The notes below the pieces were generated by a model, which did not search any database, had not been told where the DNA came from, and was given only the letters and a program-made list of their open reading frames with translations. 6,352 bases of DNA from a bacterium. Its GTDB lineage: Bacteria > Cyanobacteriota > Vampirovibrionia > Gastranaerophilales > Gastranaerophilaceae. Of this stretch, positions 1 to 5,356 are shown piece by piece. The stretch is taken from assembly GCA_017477685.1 (NCBI GenBank), contig JAFUUT010000190.1, positions 1 to 6,352 of the forward strand, written 5' to 3'. The translations under genes were made by a program, and so were the position numbers. How positions within the stretch are numbered: the first letter of the stretch is position 1; every line of letters starts with the position of its first letter.

Positions 1-275
1 GTACGTTTTTTAATTGATTTTTCACCTGTACTAAGGCTTTCTAAAACACTCTCCAGCACATCCTGAAAAGTTTCAGAAGATACTCCATACCAGGATTTAT
101 GCTTTTTTACAAAATCGGAAATACCTTCTTGTCCCATACCTTCATTAACTTGTTTTAAGAATTCATCACCTGCTTCACCGCAAAAATTTGGGGTTGATTT
201 TTTATTATAAATTGAGTTTTCATAACTCTTATTTGTGCTGTATAATGAATACTGAGGGTTAAATTGTACGTTCAT
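1..275 (-). CDS. hypothetical protein, N-terminal part (runs off left edge)
   Basis: An open frame of 91 codons reads leftward from ATG at 275-273 to the window edge with no stop, so the C-terminus is missing. The start is supported by a GGAG (285-282) six bases upstream. The protein begins MNVQFNPQYSLYS, is rich in Asn, Ser, Tyr and Lys for about 28 residues, then shows a PNFCGEAGDEF stretch (29-39) followed by a more ordered, probably helical part (about 37-81: FLKQVNEGMGQEG, then SETFQDVLESVLESL). There is no signal peptide and no membrane segment. I do not recognise the family. The low-complexity polar start followed by 'NFxG' recalls short leaders that I associate with Gastranaerophilales proteins, but that is an impression only. 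The frame, RBS and uninterrupted length make a real gene likely. Confidence 0.7.
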   Translation of the reverse strand, partial: MNVQFNPQYSLYSTNKSYENSIYNKKSTPNFCGEAGDEFLKQVNEGMGQEGISDFVKKHKSWYGVSSETFQDVLESVLESLSTGEKSIKKR

Positions 276-362
276 TATTTACTCCTATAATTAATAACTT
301 GCGTACTAATTTAAAATCCCTAAAAAAATATTTTTGCTACCGCACTAATGGAACATTTACAA

Positions 363-390
363 ATTTTAACAAAATTTACCCGAAATTCAA
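363..390 (-). promoter_or_regulatory. candidate promoter of the left-edge gene
   Basis: On the minus strand TTGAAT (390-385) is followed after 16 bases by TAAAAT (368-363), about 88 bases upstream of the ATG at 275. Each hexamer is a reasonable sigma-70 match, but the region is very AT-rich, and the -35 directly adjoins the hairpin at 391-405. This is a suggestion only. Confidence 0.3.
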
Positions 391-405
391 TCCGCTTAAA
401 GCGGA
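383..405 (-). terminator. candidate intrinsic terminator of the 96-aa gene
   Basis: Four bases after the TAA stop (411-409) of the 96-aa gene there is a perfect inverted repeat TCCGC/GCGGA (391-395 and 401-405). Its TTAAA spacer can extend the pairing by two A-T pairs. Read on the minus strand it is followed by TTGAATTT, a weak U-tract. The position just after a stop and the only GC-rich stem in the area support a terminator; the poor U-run is against it. Confidence 0.45.
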
Positions 406-408
406 AAA

Positions 409-699
409 TTAAAAATGCATATCAAAATTCGGAGTTTTCCCGTTAATTTTTTCGTTTTCAATTCTCATAGCAGAACCGATTGTAAAATTTTGAGCTACAA
501 TCTTATTTATTTCAAAAGCAACATCTCCGTTGAATACACCTTCATTTTCTTCCAAAAAAGTAAACAAAGGATCTGCCGGAGCTTTGACAATACTGCCCAA
601 AGTTTCCCCTGCCTGTTTGAGTGTACGTTCAGGGACTTGAACATTTAACCCAAAAGGTTTATAAGGTCTGTTAAAACTAAATTGAGAATTTTCTGCCAT
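409..699 (-). CDS. hypothetical 96-aa protein
   Basis: A complete frame from ATG at 699-697 to TAA at 411-409. AGGA (712-709) lies nine bases upstream, slightly far but usable. The protein is soluble-looking, with no signal peptide or membrane helix. It has a polar start (MAENSQFSFNRPYKPFG), a predicted helix around 25-38 (RTLKQAGETLGSIV), an acidic middle (48-60, FLEENEGVFNGDV) and a tail with alternating hydrophobics ending TPNFDMHF. I do not recognise a family and assign no function. It has its own candidate promoter upstream and a hairpin after the stop, so it looks monocistronic, lying between the aminotransferase and the left-edge gene on the same strand. The antisense frame at 415-648 has no RBS and is judged a shadow. 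Confidence 0.65.
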   Translation of the reverse strand: MAENSQFSFNRPYKPFGLNVQVPERTLKQAGETLGSIVKAPADPLFTFLEENEGVFNGDVAFEINKIVAQNFTIGSAMRIENEKINGKTPNFDMHF

Positions 700-715
700 A
701 GTAGTTTTTCCTATA

Positions 716-746
716 TTTATATAAATGTATTCGGCAAAATTTTCAA
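716..746 (-). promoter_or_regulatory. candidate promoter of the 96-aa gene
   Basis: On the minus strand TTGAAA (746-741, five of six to consensus) precedes TATATA (723-718) by 17 bases; TATAAA (721-716) at 19 bases is an alternative. A start near 709-711 would give a very short leader that barely includes the AGGA at 712-709. That is a reason for doubt. Confidence 0.35.
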
Positions 747-777
747 AAAGTTTAACAATATAAGGATAAATGTTAAA
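745..777 (-). terminator. candidate terminator of the aminotransferase operon
   Basis: A perfect 7-bp inverted repeat TTTAACA/TGTTAAA (751-757 and 771-777) with a 13-base loop lies 13 bases past the aminotransferase stop. On the minus strand it is followed by CTTTTT (750-745). The stem is nearly all A-T and therefore weak, but its position and T-run fit an intrinsic terminator, possibly with partial read-through into the 96-aa gene. Confidence 0.45.
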
Positions 778-789
778 TTATGTAAAGAA

Positions 790-1956
790 TTACTGCTGCC
801 TTAATCGGGTAATAAAATTATTCAGACGTTCCATAGCAATTTTCAATTTTTCAATAGAATATGCATATGATATACGCAAAAAACCTTCTCCCGCATCTCC
901 AAAAGCCGTTCCCGGAACAGCTGCAACTTTTTCTTCATACAAAAACCTTGTTGCAAATTCTTCACTTGTCATACCAAATTCTTTAATACAAGGAAATACA
1001 TAAAAAGCACCGTACGGTTCAAAGCATTCTAATCCCATTTTTTTGAAAGCATCCAATAAAAATCTGCGTCTTTGGTTGTAGGAATTACGCATCATTTTTA
1101 CATCCTCATCACCGTTTTTCAAAGCTTCTACCGCCGCATACTGGCTGATTGTCGGCGCACACATTATTGCGTACTGATGAATTTTAGTCATTTGTTTGAT
1201 AATTTCTTCAGGACCGCAGGCATACCCTATACGCCAGCCGGTCATTGCATGCGACTTTGAAAGTCCATTAATCAGAATTGTTCTTTCCTTCATCCCATCA
1301 ATTGAAACAATTGAAACATGCCTGCCGTTGTATGTTAATTCAGCGTATATTTCATCAGATAAAACTAAAATATCTTTTTCTTTTACAATCTTGGCAATAC
1401 CCTCTAAATCATCTTTTCCCATAATAGCACCCGTCGGATTATTCGGAAACGGAAGAACAAGAATTTTTGTTTTATCGGTAATTGCATTTTCTAATTCTTC
1501 GGGAGTCAATTTAAAGTTATTTTCGGCTTTCAAATTGATAATCACATTCTTTCCGCCGGCAAGATATGAACAAGGGGCATAAGAAACATAAGACGGCTGA
1601 GGTATAATAACCTCATCCCCATCATTTAGCAGCGCACGCATAGCAATATCAATAGCTTCCGACCCTCCGACAGTTACAAGAATCTCTTTTTCGGGAGAAT
1701 AATAAACCTCTTGAGTTCTTTCAATATAACTGCTGATTTCTTTTCTCAAAGGAAGCAAACCGGAATTAGAGGTATAAAAAGTTCTTCCTTTTTCAAAAGC
1801 ATATATGCCCTCATCTCTGATGTGCCAAGGAGTTTCAAAATCAGGTTCACCGACACCTAAAGAAATCGCATCTTTCATCTCACTGACAATATCGAAAAAC
1901 TTTCTTATACCGGACGGTTTAATCTCCAGTACTTTATCTGACAAAAAATTCCTCAT
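790..1956 (-). CDS. class I/II PLP-dependent aminotransferase (AlaT/AspC-like)
   Basis: A full-length (388 aa) fold-type I aminotransferase. It moves an amino group between an amino acid and a 2-oxo acid using pyridoxal phosphate in the cytoplasm. Visible family marks: GVGEPDFETP (34-43), YTSNSG (61-66), GGSEAI (97-102), the PNNPTG motif (171-176) with Asn173, the cofactor-contacting Asp201 in SDEIYAEL, the Schiff-base Lys234 in GLSKSHAMTGWRIG, and the substrate-carboxylate Arg361 in FLRISYA. No key residue is missing. The ATG overlaps the regulator's TGA (ATGA, 1956-1953), so translation is probably coupled. The regulator-aminotransferase order matches the B. subtilis AlaR-AlaT (YugG-YugH) pair. 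Alanine-glutamate transamination is therefore the best guess, but aspartate or aromatic substrates, or a role in aminotransferase-based lysine synthesis, cannot be excluded from sequence alone. Confidence 0.93.
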   Translation of the reverse strand: MRNFLSDKVLEIKPSGIRKFFDIVSEMKDAISLGVGEPDFETPWHIRDEGIYAFEKGRTFYTSNSGLLPLRKEISSYIERTQEVYYSPEKEILVTVGGSEAIDIAMRALLNDGDEVIIPQPSYVSYAPCSYLAGGKNVIINLKAENNFKLTPEELENAITDKTKILVLPFPNNPTGAIMGKDDLEGIAKIVKEKDILVLSDEIYAELTYNGRHVSIVSIDGMKERTILINGLSKSHAMTGWRIGYACGPEEIIKQMTKIHQYAIMCAPTISQYAAVEALKNGDEDVKMMRNSYNQRRRFLLDAFKKMGLECFEPYGAFYVFPCIKEFGMTSEEFATRFLYEEKVAAVPGTAFGDAGEGFLRISYAYSIEKLKIAMERLNNFITRLRQQ

Positions 1957-2435
1957 GGAGTAATTACCTCTCTTGAATCTTCCTCGTGCTTATCCAATAT
2001 TGTACCGTGTACTTTATATTTTTTCAAAATAAAATGAGTAGAAGCACTCAAAACACTCTCTAGTGTTGAAAGTTTTTCTGCAACAAAAATTGCAATATCT
2101 TTTAAAGTTTTTTCTTCCAGAGTAACCATCAAATCGAAACCTCCGGAAATGAGATATACGGATTTTACCTCAGGATAATTATATATTCTGCGTGCAATAC
2201 TATCAAAGCCTTGTCCTCTTTGCGGTGTAACCCTGACTTCAATCATTGCCGTAACTTTATCTATAGATGTTTTTTCCCAATCCACTATTGCTTGATAACC
2301 GCAAATGATACCCTCATTCTCAAGTGCAGCAATCTCGTTTGCTACTTCTATTTCACTTTTGCCAAGACGAACAGCAAGTTCGTTTAGCCCGATTCTTCCA
2401 TTCTTTTCAATAATTGAAAGCAACTCTTCTCTCAT
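1953..2435 (-). CDS. Lrp/AsnC-family transcriptional regulator
   Basis: A 160-aa protein with the usual two-part architecture. The N-terminal AsnC-type winged helix-turn-helix (about 1-52) includes GRIGLNELAVRLGKSEIEVANEIAALENEGII. The RAM/ligand-binding and oligomerisation domain (about 60-140) carries the characteristic GGFDLMV (98-104). Family members bind amino acids and form dimers to octamers on DNA. The ATG at 2435 has a well-placed AGGAG six bases upstream and an extended -10 promoter. The TGA overlaps the start of the aminotransferase, so it is the first gene of a two-gene operon that it probably regulates, as AlaR (YugG) does with AlaT in B. subtilis. The C-terminal 15 or so residues (KHEEDSREVITP) are charged and lie beyond the domain. 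The inducing ligand is unknown; alanine would fit the context. Confidence 0.92.
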   Translation of the reverse strand: MREELLSIIEKNGRIGLNELAVRLGKSEIEVANEIAALENEGIICGYQAIVDWEKTSIDKVTAMIEVRVTPQRGQGFDSIARRIYNYPEVKSVYLISGGFDLMVTLEEKTLKDIAIFVAEKLSTLESVLSASTHFILKKYKVHGTILDKHEEDSREVITP

Positions 2436-2457
2436 ACTTTTCTCCTATTTCAGGTTT

Positions 2458-2486
2458 ATTATACCACATTTCATAAATTTTGTTAT
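2458..2486 (-). promoter_or_regulatory. promoter of the regulator-aminotransferase operon
   Basis: On the minus strand there is ATAACA (2486-2481, four of six to TTGACA), a 17-base spacer, and a perfect TATAAT (2463-2458) preceded by TGG, giving an extended -10 (TGnTATAAT). Transcription would start near 2451, leaving a leader of about 15 bases that contains the AGGAG (2446-2442). An imperfect palindrome ATTTCATAAAT sits in the spacer and could be an autoregulatory site. Confidence 0.7.
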
Positions 2487-2514
2487 CTTACAAAAAAATA
2501 AAAAATGATATAGC
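2487..2514 (+). promoter_or_regulatory. candidate promoter of the cation exporter gene
   Basis: CTTACA (2487-2492, four of six), a 16-base A-rich spacer, then TGA directly before TATAGC (2509-2514). This is an extended -10 type promoter with a start expected near 2521. Its -35 directly abuts the -35 of the divergent operon. Confidence 0.45.
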
Positions 2515-2534
2515 ATAGTGGCAGGAAATTTAAA

Positions 2535-3206
2535 ATGGAAGATCAAGTTTTAAAAAAGAGAACAATAATAGTAATAATTATTACCGTCTTAATGATGATA
2601 GCGGAAATATATTTTGGGATTATAACCAATTCCATGGCATTAACAGCAGACGGATTCCATATGGGAACCCACACCGCAGCATTCGTAATAACATTAGTTG
2701 TATGCACGATTGCAATCAAAAAAGCAGGTAAAGCCGAGCAAGTCAATGCTTTTGGCGGATTAATCAGTGCAATTTTGCTCGGACTGACAGCATTGGGAAT
2801 TATCTGGGAATCTTTGGACAGATTCATAACTCCAATCGAGATAAATTTTGCAGATGCAATTCTGGTTGCAGTTATAGGGCTTGTTGTAAATTTGGTATGC
2901 ATATTTATTATGGGAGGCGACTGCCATATACACTTAGACGTCGATATTAACCATGAACATTGTCACTGCTCCGAACAACACGAAAAAGTAAAAGAGAATC
3001 TTAATTTCAAAGCTGCATACATGCACATTCTGGCGGATATTTTAACCTCGGTTATGGCAATAATCGGCTTATTACTAGCAAAATACTTTGAACTTCAATT
3101 TTTGGACCCTATTATCGGATATATCGGGGGGATTATAATTATAAAATGGTCTATAGATTTAATCAGGAGTTCATACAAAATATTACAACCGCTTATTCAT
3201 CGATAA
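2535..3206 (+). CDS. cation diffusion facilitator, DmeF-like, lacking the C-terminal domain
   Basis: A 223-aa inner-membrane metal/proton antiporter of the CDF family. Six membrane helices are visible at about 10-30, 36-60, 73-93, 105-126, 158-182 and 189-208. The metal site is formed by D39/H42/H46 in helix 2 (ADGFHMGTH) and H164/D168 in helix 5 (MHILAD). The HxxxH in helix 2, rather than the HxxxD of zinc exporters, is the pattern I know from DmeF-type Co/Ni transporters, so efflux of a divalent metal, perhaps Co or Ni, is inferred. The loop between helices 4 and 5 is rich in His and Cys (C130, H131, H133, H140, H142, C143, H144, C145, H149). The protein ends nine residues after IRSSYKI begins, so the usual cytoplasmic dimerisation domain of roughly 80-100 residues is absent. 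No continuation is seen in other frames. The ATG has AGGA eight bases upstream. Confidence 0.9.
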   Translation: MEDQVLKKRTIIVIIITVLMMIAEIYFGIITNSMALTADGFHMGTHTAAFVITLVVCTIAIKKAGKAEQVNAFGGLISAILLGLTALGIIWESLDRFITPIEINFADAILVAVIGLVVNLVCIFIMGGDCHIHLDVDINHEHCHCSEQHEKVKENLNFKAAYMHILADILTSVMAIIGLLLAKYFELQFLDPIIGYIGGIIIIKWSIDLIRSSYKILQPLIHR

Positions 3207-3229
3207 ACCTGCAAAAAGACTTAATACTC

Positions 3230-3259
3230 TTTACATCCGCTAATGTGATATGTTATAAT
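3230..3259 (+). promoter_or_regulatory. promoter of the MBL-fold hydrolase gene
   Basis: TTTACA (3230-3235, five of six), an 18-base spacer and a perfect TATAAT (3254-3259) preceded by TGT, giving an extended -10. A start near 3266 leaves an 18-base leader with GGAG at 3273-3276. It lies just after the exporter stop, so the hydrolase has its own promoter; read-through from the exporter is also possible because no terminator separates them. Confidence 0.7.
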
Positions 3260-3283
3260 TAGTTTGGGGTGAGGAGAGGTTAG

Positions 3284-4072
3284 ATGAAAATTCAGCAAAT
3301 CAGAAATGCAACAATTATAATTACGTATGGGGGAAAAAGATTTTTAATAGACCCTATGTTTGCACCAAAAGACGAATATGCTCCGATTGCAATCGGCCCG
3401 AATCCTGATTTGCGATGGCCTACATCAGAATTGCCTATCCCGGCGGATAAAATTTATGATGATATTGATGTAATCATTGCAACACACCTTCATCCCGATC
3501 ACTTTGACCAATTTGCAATTGATAATGTAAGAAAAGGGGTAAAAGTTTTTGCTCAAGATGAGATTGATAAAGAATTACTTGTAAAATGGGGATTTTCAAA
3601 TCTATCTGTTATGTCTGCCGATGTAGGTTCTCCGTTTGCAGGAATAAGATTATACAAAACCCCTTGCCGCCACGGCGAAAAATCCAAAGCCGAAAGATTA
3701 TTCAACAACCTTGGTATGCGGTATAACTCTATGGGAGTAGTGTTTAAATTCCCTGATGAAAAAACACTATACCTGACAGGTGACACAATATGGTGCGACG
3801 AAGTTATGAAAACAATAGATAAATATGAACCTGATTATATTATCGCAAACTGCGCAGATGCTCAAATGTCAGATTGCGGCTCTATTATTTTGGATGCACA
3901 AGGAGTAAAATCCATTCACGAGTATGCACCGAATGTAACAATAATCGCAAGCCACATGGATTGTGTCGGACACGCAGCCCTATCAAGAAAAGAATTGCAA
4001 AAATTTGCAAAAGCAAACAAATTTGATAAATCCCTTGTCATCCCAAAAGACGGCCAAATTTTAGAGTTTTAA
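3284..4072 (+). CDS. MBL-fold metal-dependent hydrolase (UlaG-like)
   Basis: A 262-aa single-domain metallo-beta-lactamase-fold protein, the typical length for the UlaG-like L-ascorbate-6-phosphate lactonase/YtnP-type group. It has no signal peptide, so it is cytoplasmic. The dinuclear metal site is complete: H68, H70, D72 and H73 in THLHPDHFD, H130 in PCRHGE, the bridging D167 in LTGDTIW, and H224 in ASHMDCVGH. The start LIDPMF (21-26) is the usual second strand of the fold. The ATG has GGAG seven bases upstream and a strong promoter. The natural substrate is unknown: the family hydrolyses lactones, phosphodiesters and other esters, and no sugar or ascorbate genes are nearby to point to UlaG function. 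The neighbouring exporter shares the strand but no clear functional link. Confidence 0.9.
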   Translation: MKIQQIRNATIIITYGGKRFLIDPMFAPKDEYAPIAIGPNPDLRWPTSELPIPADKIYDDIDVIIATHLHPDHFDQFAIDNVRKGVKVFAQDEIDKELLVKWGFSNLSVMSADVGSPFAGIRLYKTPCRHGEKSKAERLFNNLGMRYNSMGVVFKFPDEKTLYLTGDTIWCDEVMKTIDKYEPDYIIANCADAQMSDCGSIILDAQGVKSIHEYAPNVTIIASHMDCVGHAALSRKELQKFAKANKFDKSLVIPKDGQILEF

Positions 4073-4105
4073 TAACAATTTATAATTTGATAAGGATACA
4101 CAAAT

Positions 4106-4136
4106 TTGAAAGTTACCTTGACCAATTTTCTTTCAA
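4106..4136. terminator. weak bidirectional terminator hairpin between convergent genes
   Basis: A perfect 7-bp inverted repeat TTGAAAG/CTTTCAA (4106-4112 and 4130-4136) with a 17-base loop lies between the hydrolase stop and the ruvB stop. On the plus strand a T-rich stretch (4142-4149) follows six bases later; on the minus strand only ATTTGTG follows. It could stop transcription from both sides, but the stem is short and the loop long. Confidence 0.35.
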
Positions 4137-4161
4137 TGAAATTATTTTTACCCCCCCCACA

Positions 4162-5232
4162 CTAAAACAAACTCTGCTGGGAGGAGGATTGAGTTTTGTA
4201 CCCAAGATGCCTGTATGTTTGCGGAGAAACTTTTCTGCCGCGCGGAGTTCTTTGCAATAAACCGCATTGGAGCAAAAACGGTTCACAAACATCTTCTATT
4301 GTTCTGGAATCTTCTCCTATTGCAGCTGCGATAGTTTCTATACCGACAGGCCCGCCATCATACTTTTCGATAATGAGTTTCAACAAATTTCGGTCTGTTG
4401 TATCAAGTCCGAATTCATCAATTTTTAAAATATCCAAAGATTCATTGGCTACAGTTTCATTGATTTTACCGTCATATTTGACTATTGCATAGTCACTGAC
4501 TCTTTTTATAAGTCTGTTGGCAATACGAGGGGTTCCGCGGGATCGCCTTGCAATCGCTGCAGCTCCTTTTGAATCTATTTTTATATCAAGAATATCAGCA
4601 GTTCTTTTTATTACCTGAGCAAGCTCCTCATTTGTATAAAATTCCAATCGGTGGATTATGCCAAATCTATCCCTAAGTGGACCTGACAACTCTCCGGCTT
4701 TGGTTGTCGCTCCTATCAGCGTAAATTTTGGCAAAGGTACACGCAAGGTTTTTACAGTCTGACTTTTACCTGTAGTCATATCAAGGTAAAAATCTTCCAT
4801 TGCAGGATAGAGAATTTCTTCCGCAACCTTGTTCAACCTGTGTATTTCATCAATGAATAGTATTTGTCCTTCTTCTAAAGACATCAAAATCCCTATTATA
4901 TCTCGGGGTCTTTCTAATGCAGGAGCAGATGTAATCTTTATAGGCACACCCATTTCATTTGCAATAACACCGGCAAGTGTGGTTTTACCAAGTCCCGGGG
5001 GACCGTAAAAAAGGAGATGGTCAAGTGTCTTTTCGCGTTTTTTTGCGGCTTCTATTGTTATTTTCAGAGTACTTTTCAGAGCGGACTGACCGATATATGA
5101 ATCAAAACTTTTCGGACGAATATTGATTTCAAAAGATTTGTCCCCGTCTTCGACTTCCGGTTTAACAACAGGATTCTTCTTAGTTGAAACCTTATCTTCC
5201 GTTAATATTTCATCATCAGAAATTATACTCAC
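4162..5232 (-). CDS. ruvB: Holliday junction branch-migration ATPase RuvB
   Basis: RuvB is the hexameric AAA+ motor that, with RuvA, drives Holliday junction migration for RuvC resolution during recombinational repair. Visible in order: IRPKSFDSYIGQ (38-49), Walker A GPPGLGKTT (77-85), Walker B ILFIDEIH (124-131), sensor 1 and arginine-finger region GATTKAGELSGPLRDRFG (174-191, R187/R189), sensor 2 RGTPRIANRLIKR (232-244), and the C-terminal winged helix (about 270-345) with GGPVGIETIAAAIGEDSRTIEDVCEPFLLQ and the RTPRGR loop. Length is 356 aa, versus about 335-345 in many bacteria; the extra is an acidic/polar N-terminal tail of about 30 residues. The chosen start is GTG at 5232-5230, the only plausible start codon before the conserved core, behind a GGAGG. 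It ends TAG. ruvA and ruvC are not in the window, so it stands apart from a ruvABC operon here. Confidence 0.97.
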   Translation of the reverse strand: MSIISDDEILTEDKVSTKKNPVVKPEVEDGDKSFEINIRPKSFDSYIGQSALKSTLKITIEAAKKREKTLDHLLFYGPPGLGKTTLAGVIANEMGVPIKITSAPALERPRDIIGILMSLEEGQILFIDEIHRLNKVAEEILYPAMEDFYLDMTTGKSQTVKTLRVPLPKFTLIGATTKAGELSGPLRDRFGIIHRLEFYTNEELAQVIKRTADILDIKIDSKGAAAIARRSRGTPRIANRLIKRVSDYAIVKYDGKINETVANESLDILKIDEFGLDTTDRNLLKLIIEKYDGGPVGIETIAAAIGEDSRTIEDVCEPFLLQCGLLQRTPRGRKVSPQTYRHLGYKTQSSSQQSLF

Positions 5233-5241
5233 ATATCCTCC
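5230..5241 (-). promoter_or_regulatory. ruvB ribosome binding site with overlapping ATG-TGA before the GTG start
   Basis: On the minus strand GGAGG (5241-5237) is followed by ATATGTGAG. The ruvB GTG begins four bases after GGAGG. An ATG shifted by two bases (5234-5232) is immediately followed by TGA, so initiation at that ATG gives a one-codon start-stop. The conserved frame requires GTG (or a non-standard start), because no other in-frame ATG exists before residue 94. Confidence 0.75.
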
Positions 5242-5246
5242 TTTTC

Positions 5247-5259
5247 AAACAAAATAGTA
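5247..5259. repeat. 13-bp direct repeat, copy 1 (ruvB side)
   Basis: AAACAAAATAGTA occurs here and identically at 5329-5341, 82 bases apart, in the short region between the divergent ruvB and zinc-ribbon genes. This copy covers the candidate ruvB -10. It could be an operator, or chance in AT-rich DNA. Confidence 0.5.
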
Positions 5260-5262
5260 ACA
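5254..5262 (-). promoter_or_regulatory. candidate ruvB promoter (extended -10)
   Basis: On the minus strand TGT directly precedes TACTAT (5259-5254, four of six to TATAAT), with start expected near 5247 and a leader of about 15 bases including GGAGG. No -35 better than TTCCAT (5282-5277) is visible. It lies within a copy of a 13-bp direct repeat. Confidence 0.3.
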
Positions 5263-5328
5263 TAAATTACACTAAAATGGAATATTATTACACAAATGTC
5301 GAATAATCGTCTGTTCGTACTAGATTAA

Positions 5329-5341
5329 AAACAAAATAGTA
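5329..5341. repeat. 13-bp direct repeat, copy 2 (zinc-ribbon gene side)
   Basis: This is the identical second copy of AAACAAAATAGTA. It ends directly before the TGATATAAT extended -10 of the zinc-ribbon gene. Its TAGTA end also forms a TACTA-N14-TAGTA inverted repeat with 5318-5322. Confidence 0.5.
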
Positions 5342-5350
5342 TGATATAAT
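5342..5350 (+). promoter_or_regulatory. extended -10 promoter of the zinc-ribbon gene, predicted leaderless
   Basis: TGATATAAT is a perfect TGnTATAAT with the hexamer at 5345-5350. No convincing -35 is found at the 16-19 base spacings (candidates such as AGATTA). The A of the ATG at 5357 is the seventh base after the hexamer, exactly where transcription should start, and no Shine-Dalgarno sequence lies between. Confidence 0.65.
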
Positions 5351-5356
5351 CAACAT

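Noticed and set aside
415..648. Plus-strand open frame antisense to the 96-aa gene
   Set aside because: It has no ribosome binding site and a low-quality composition, while the minus-strand frame has a start site, promoter and hairpin after the stop.
1072..1582. Plus-strand open frames antisense to the aminotransferase
   Set aside because: The aminotransferase frame is complete with all catalytic motifs; the antisense frames have no family features or RBS.
2487..2534. Metal riboswitch (czcD/NiCo type) before the exporter
   Set aside because: The predicted transcription start leaves a leader of only about 14 bases and no multi-helix junction is visible.
2543..2902. Minus-strand frame of 119 codons inside the exporter gene
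   Set aside because: It is a shadow of the hydrophobic helices read in reverse; the plus-strand frame has the CDF motifs and RBS.
3207..3283. Frameshifted remnant of the exporter's C-terminal domain
   Set aside because: The other two frames after the stop give only short peptides without CDF C-terminal features, and the next gene's promoter begins at 3230.
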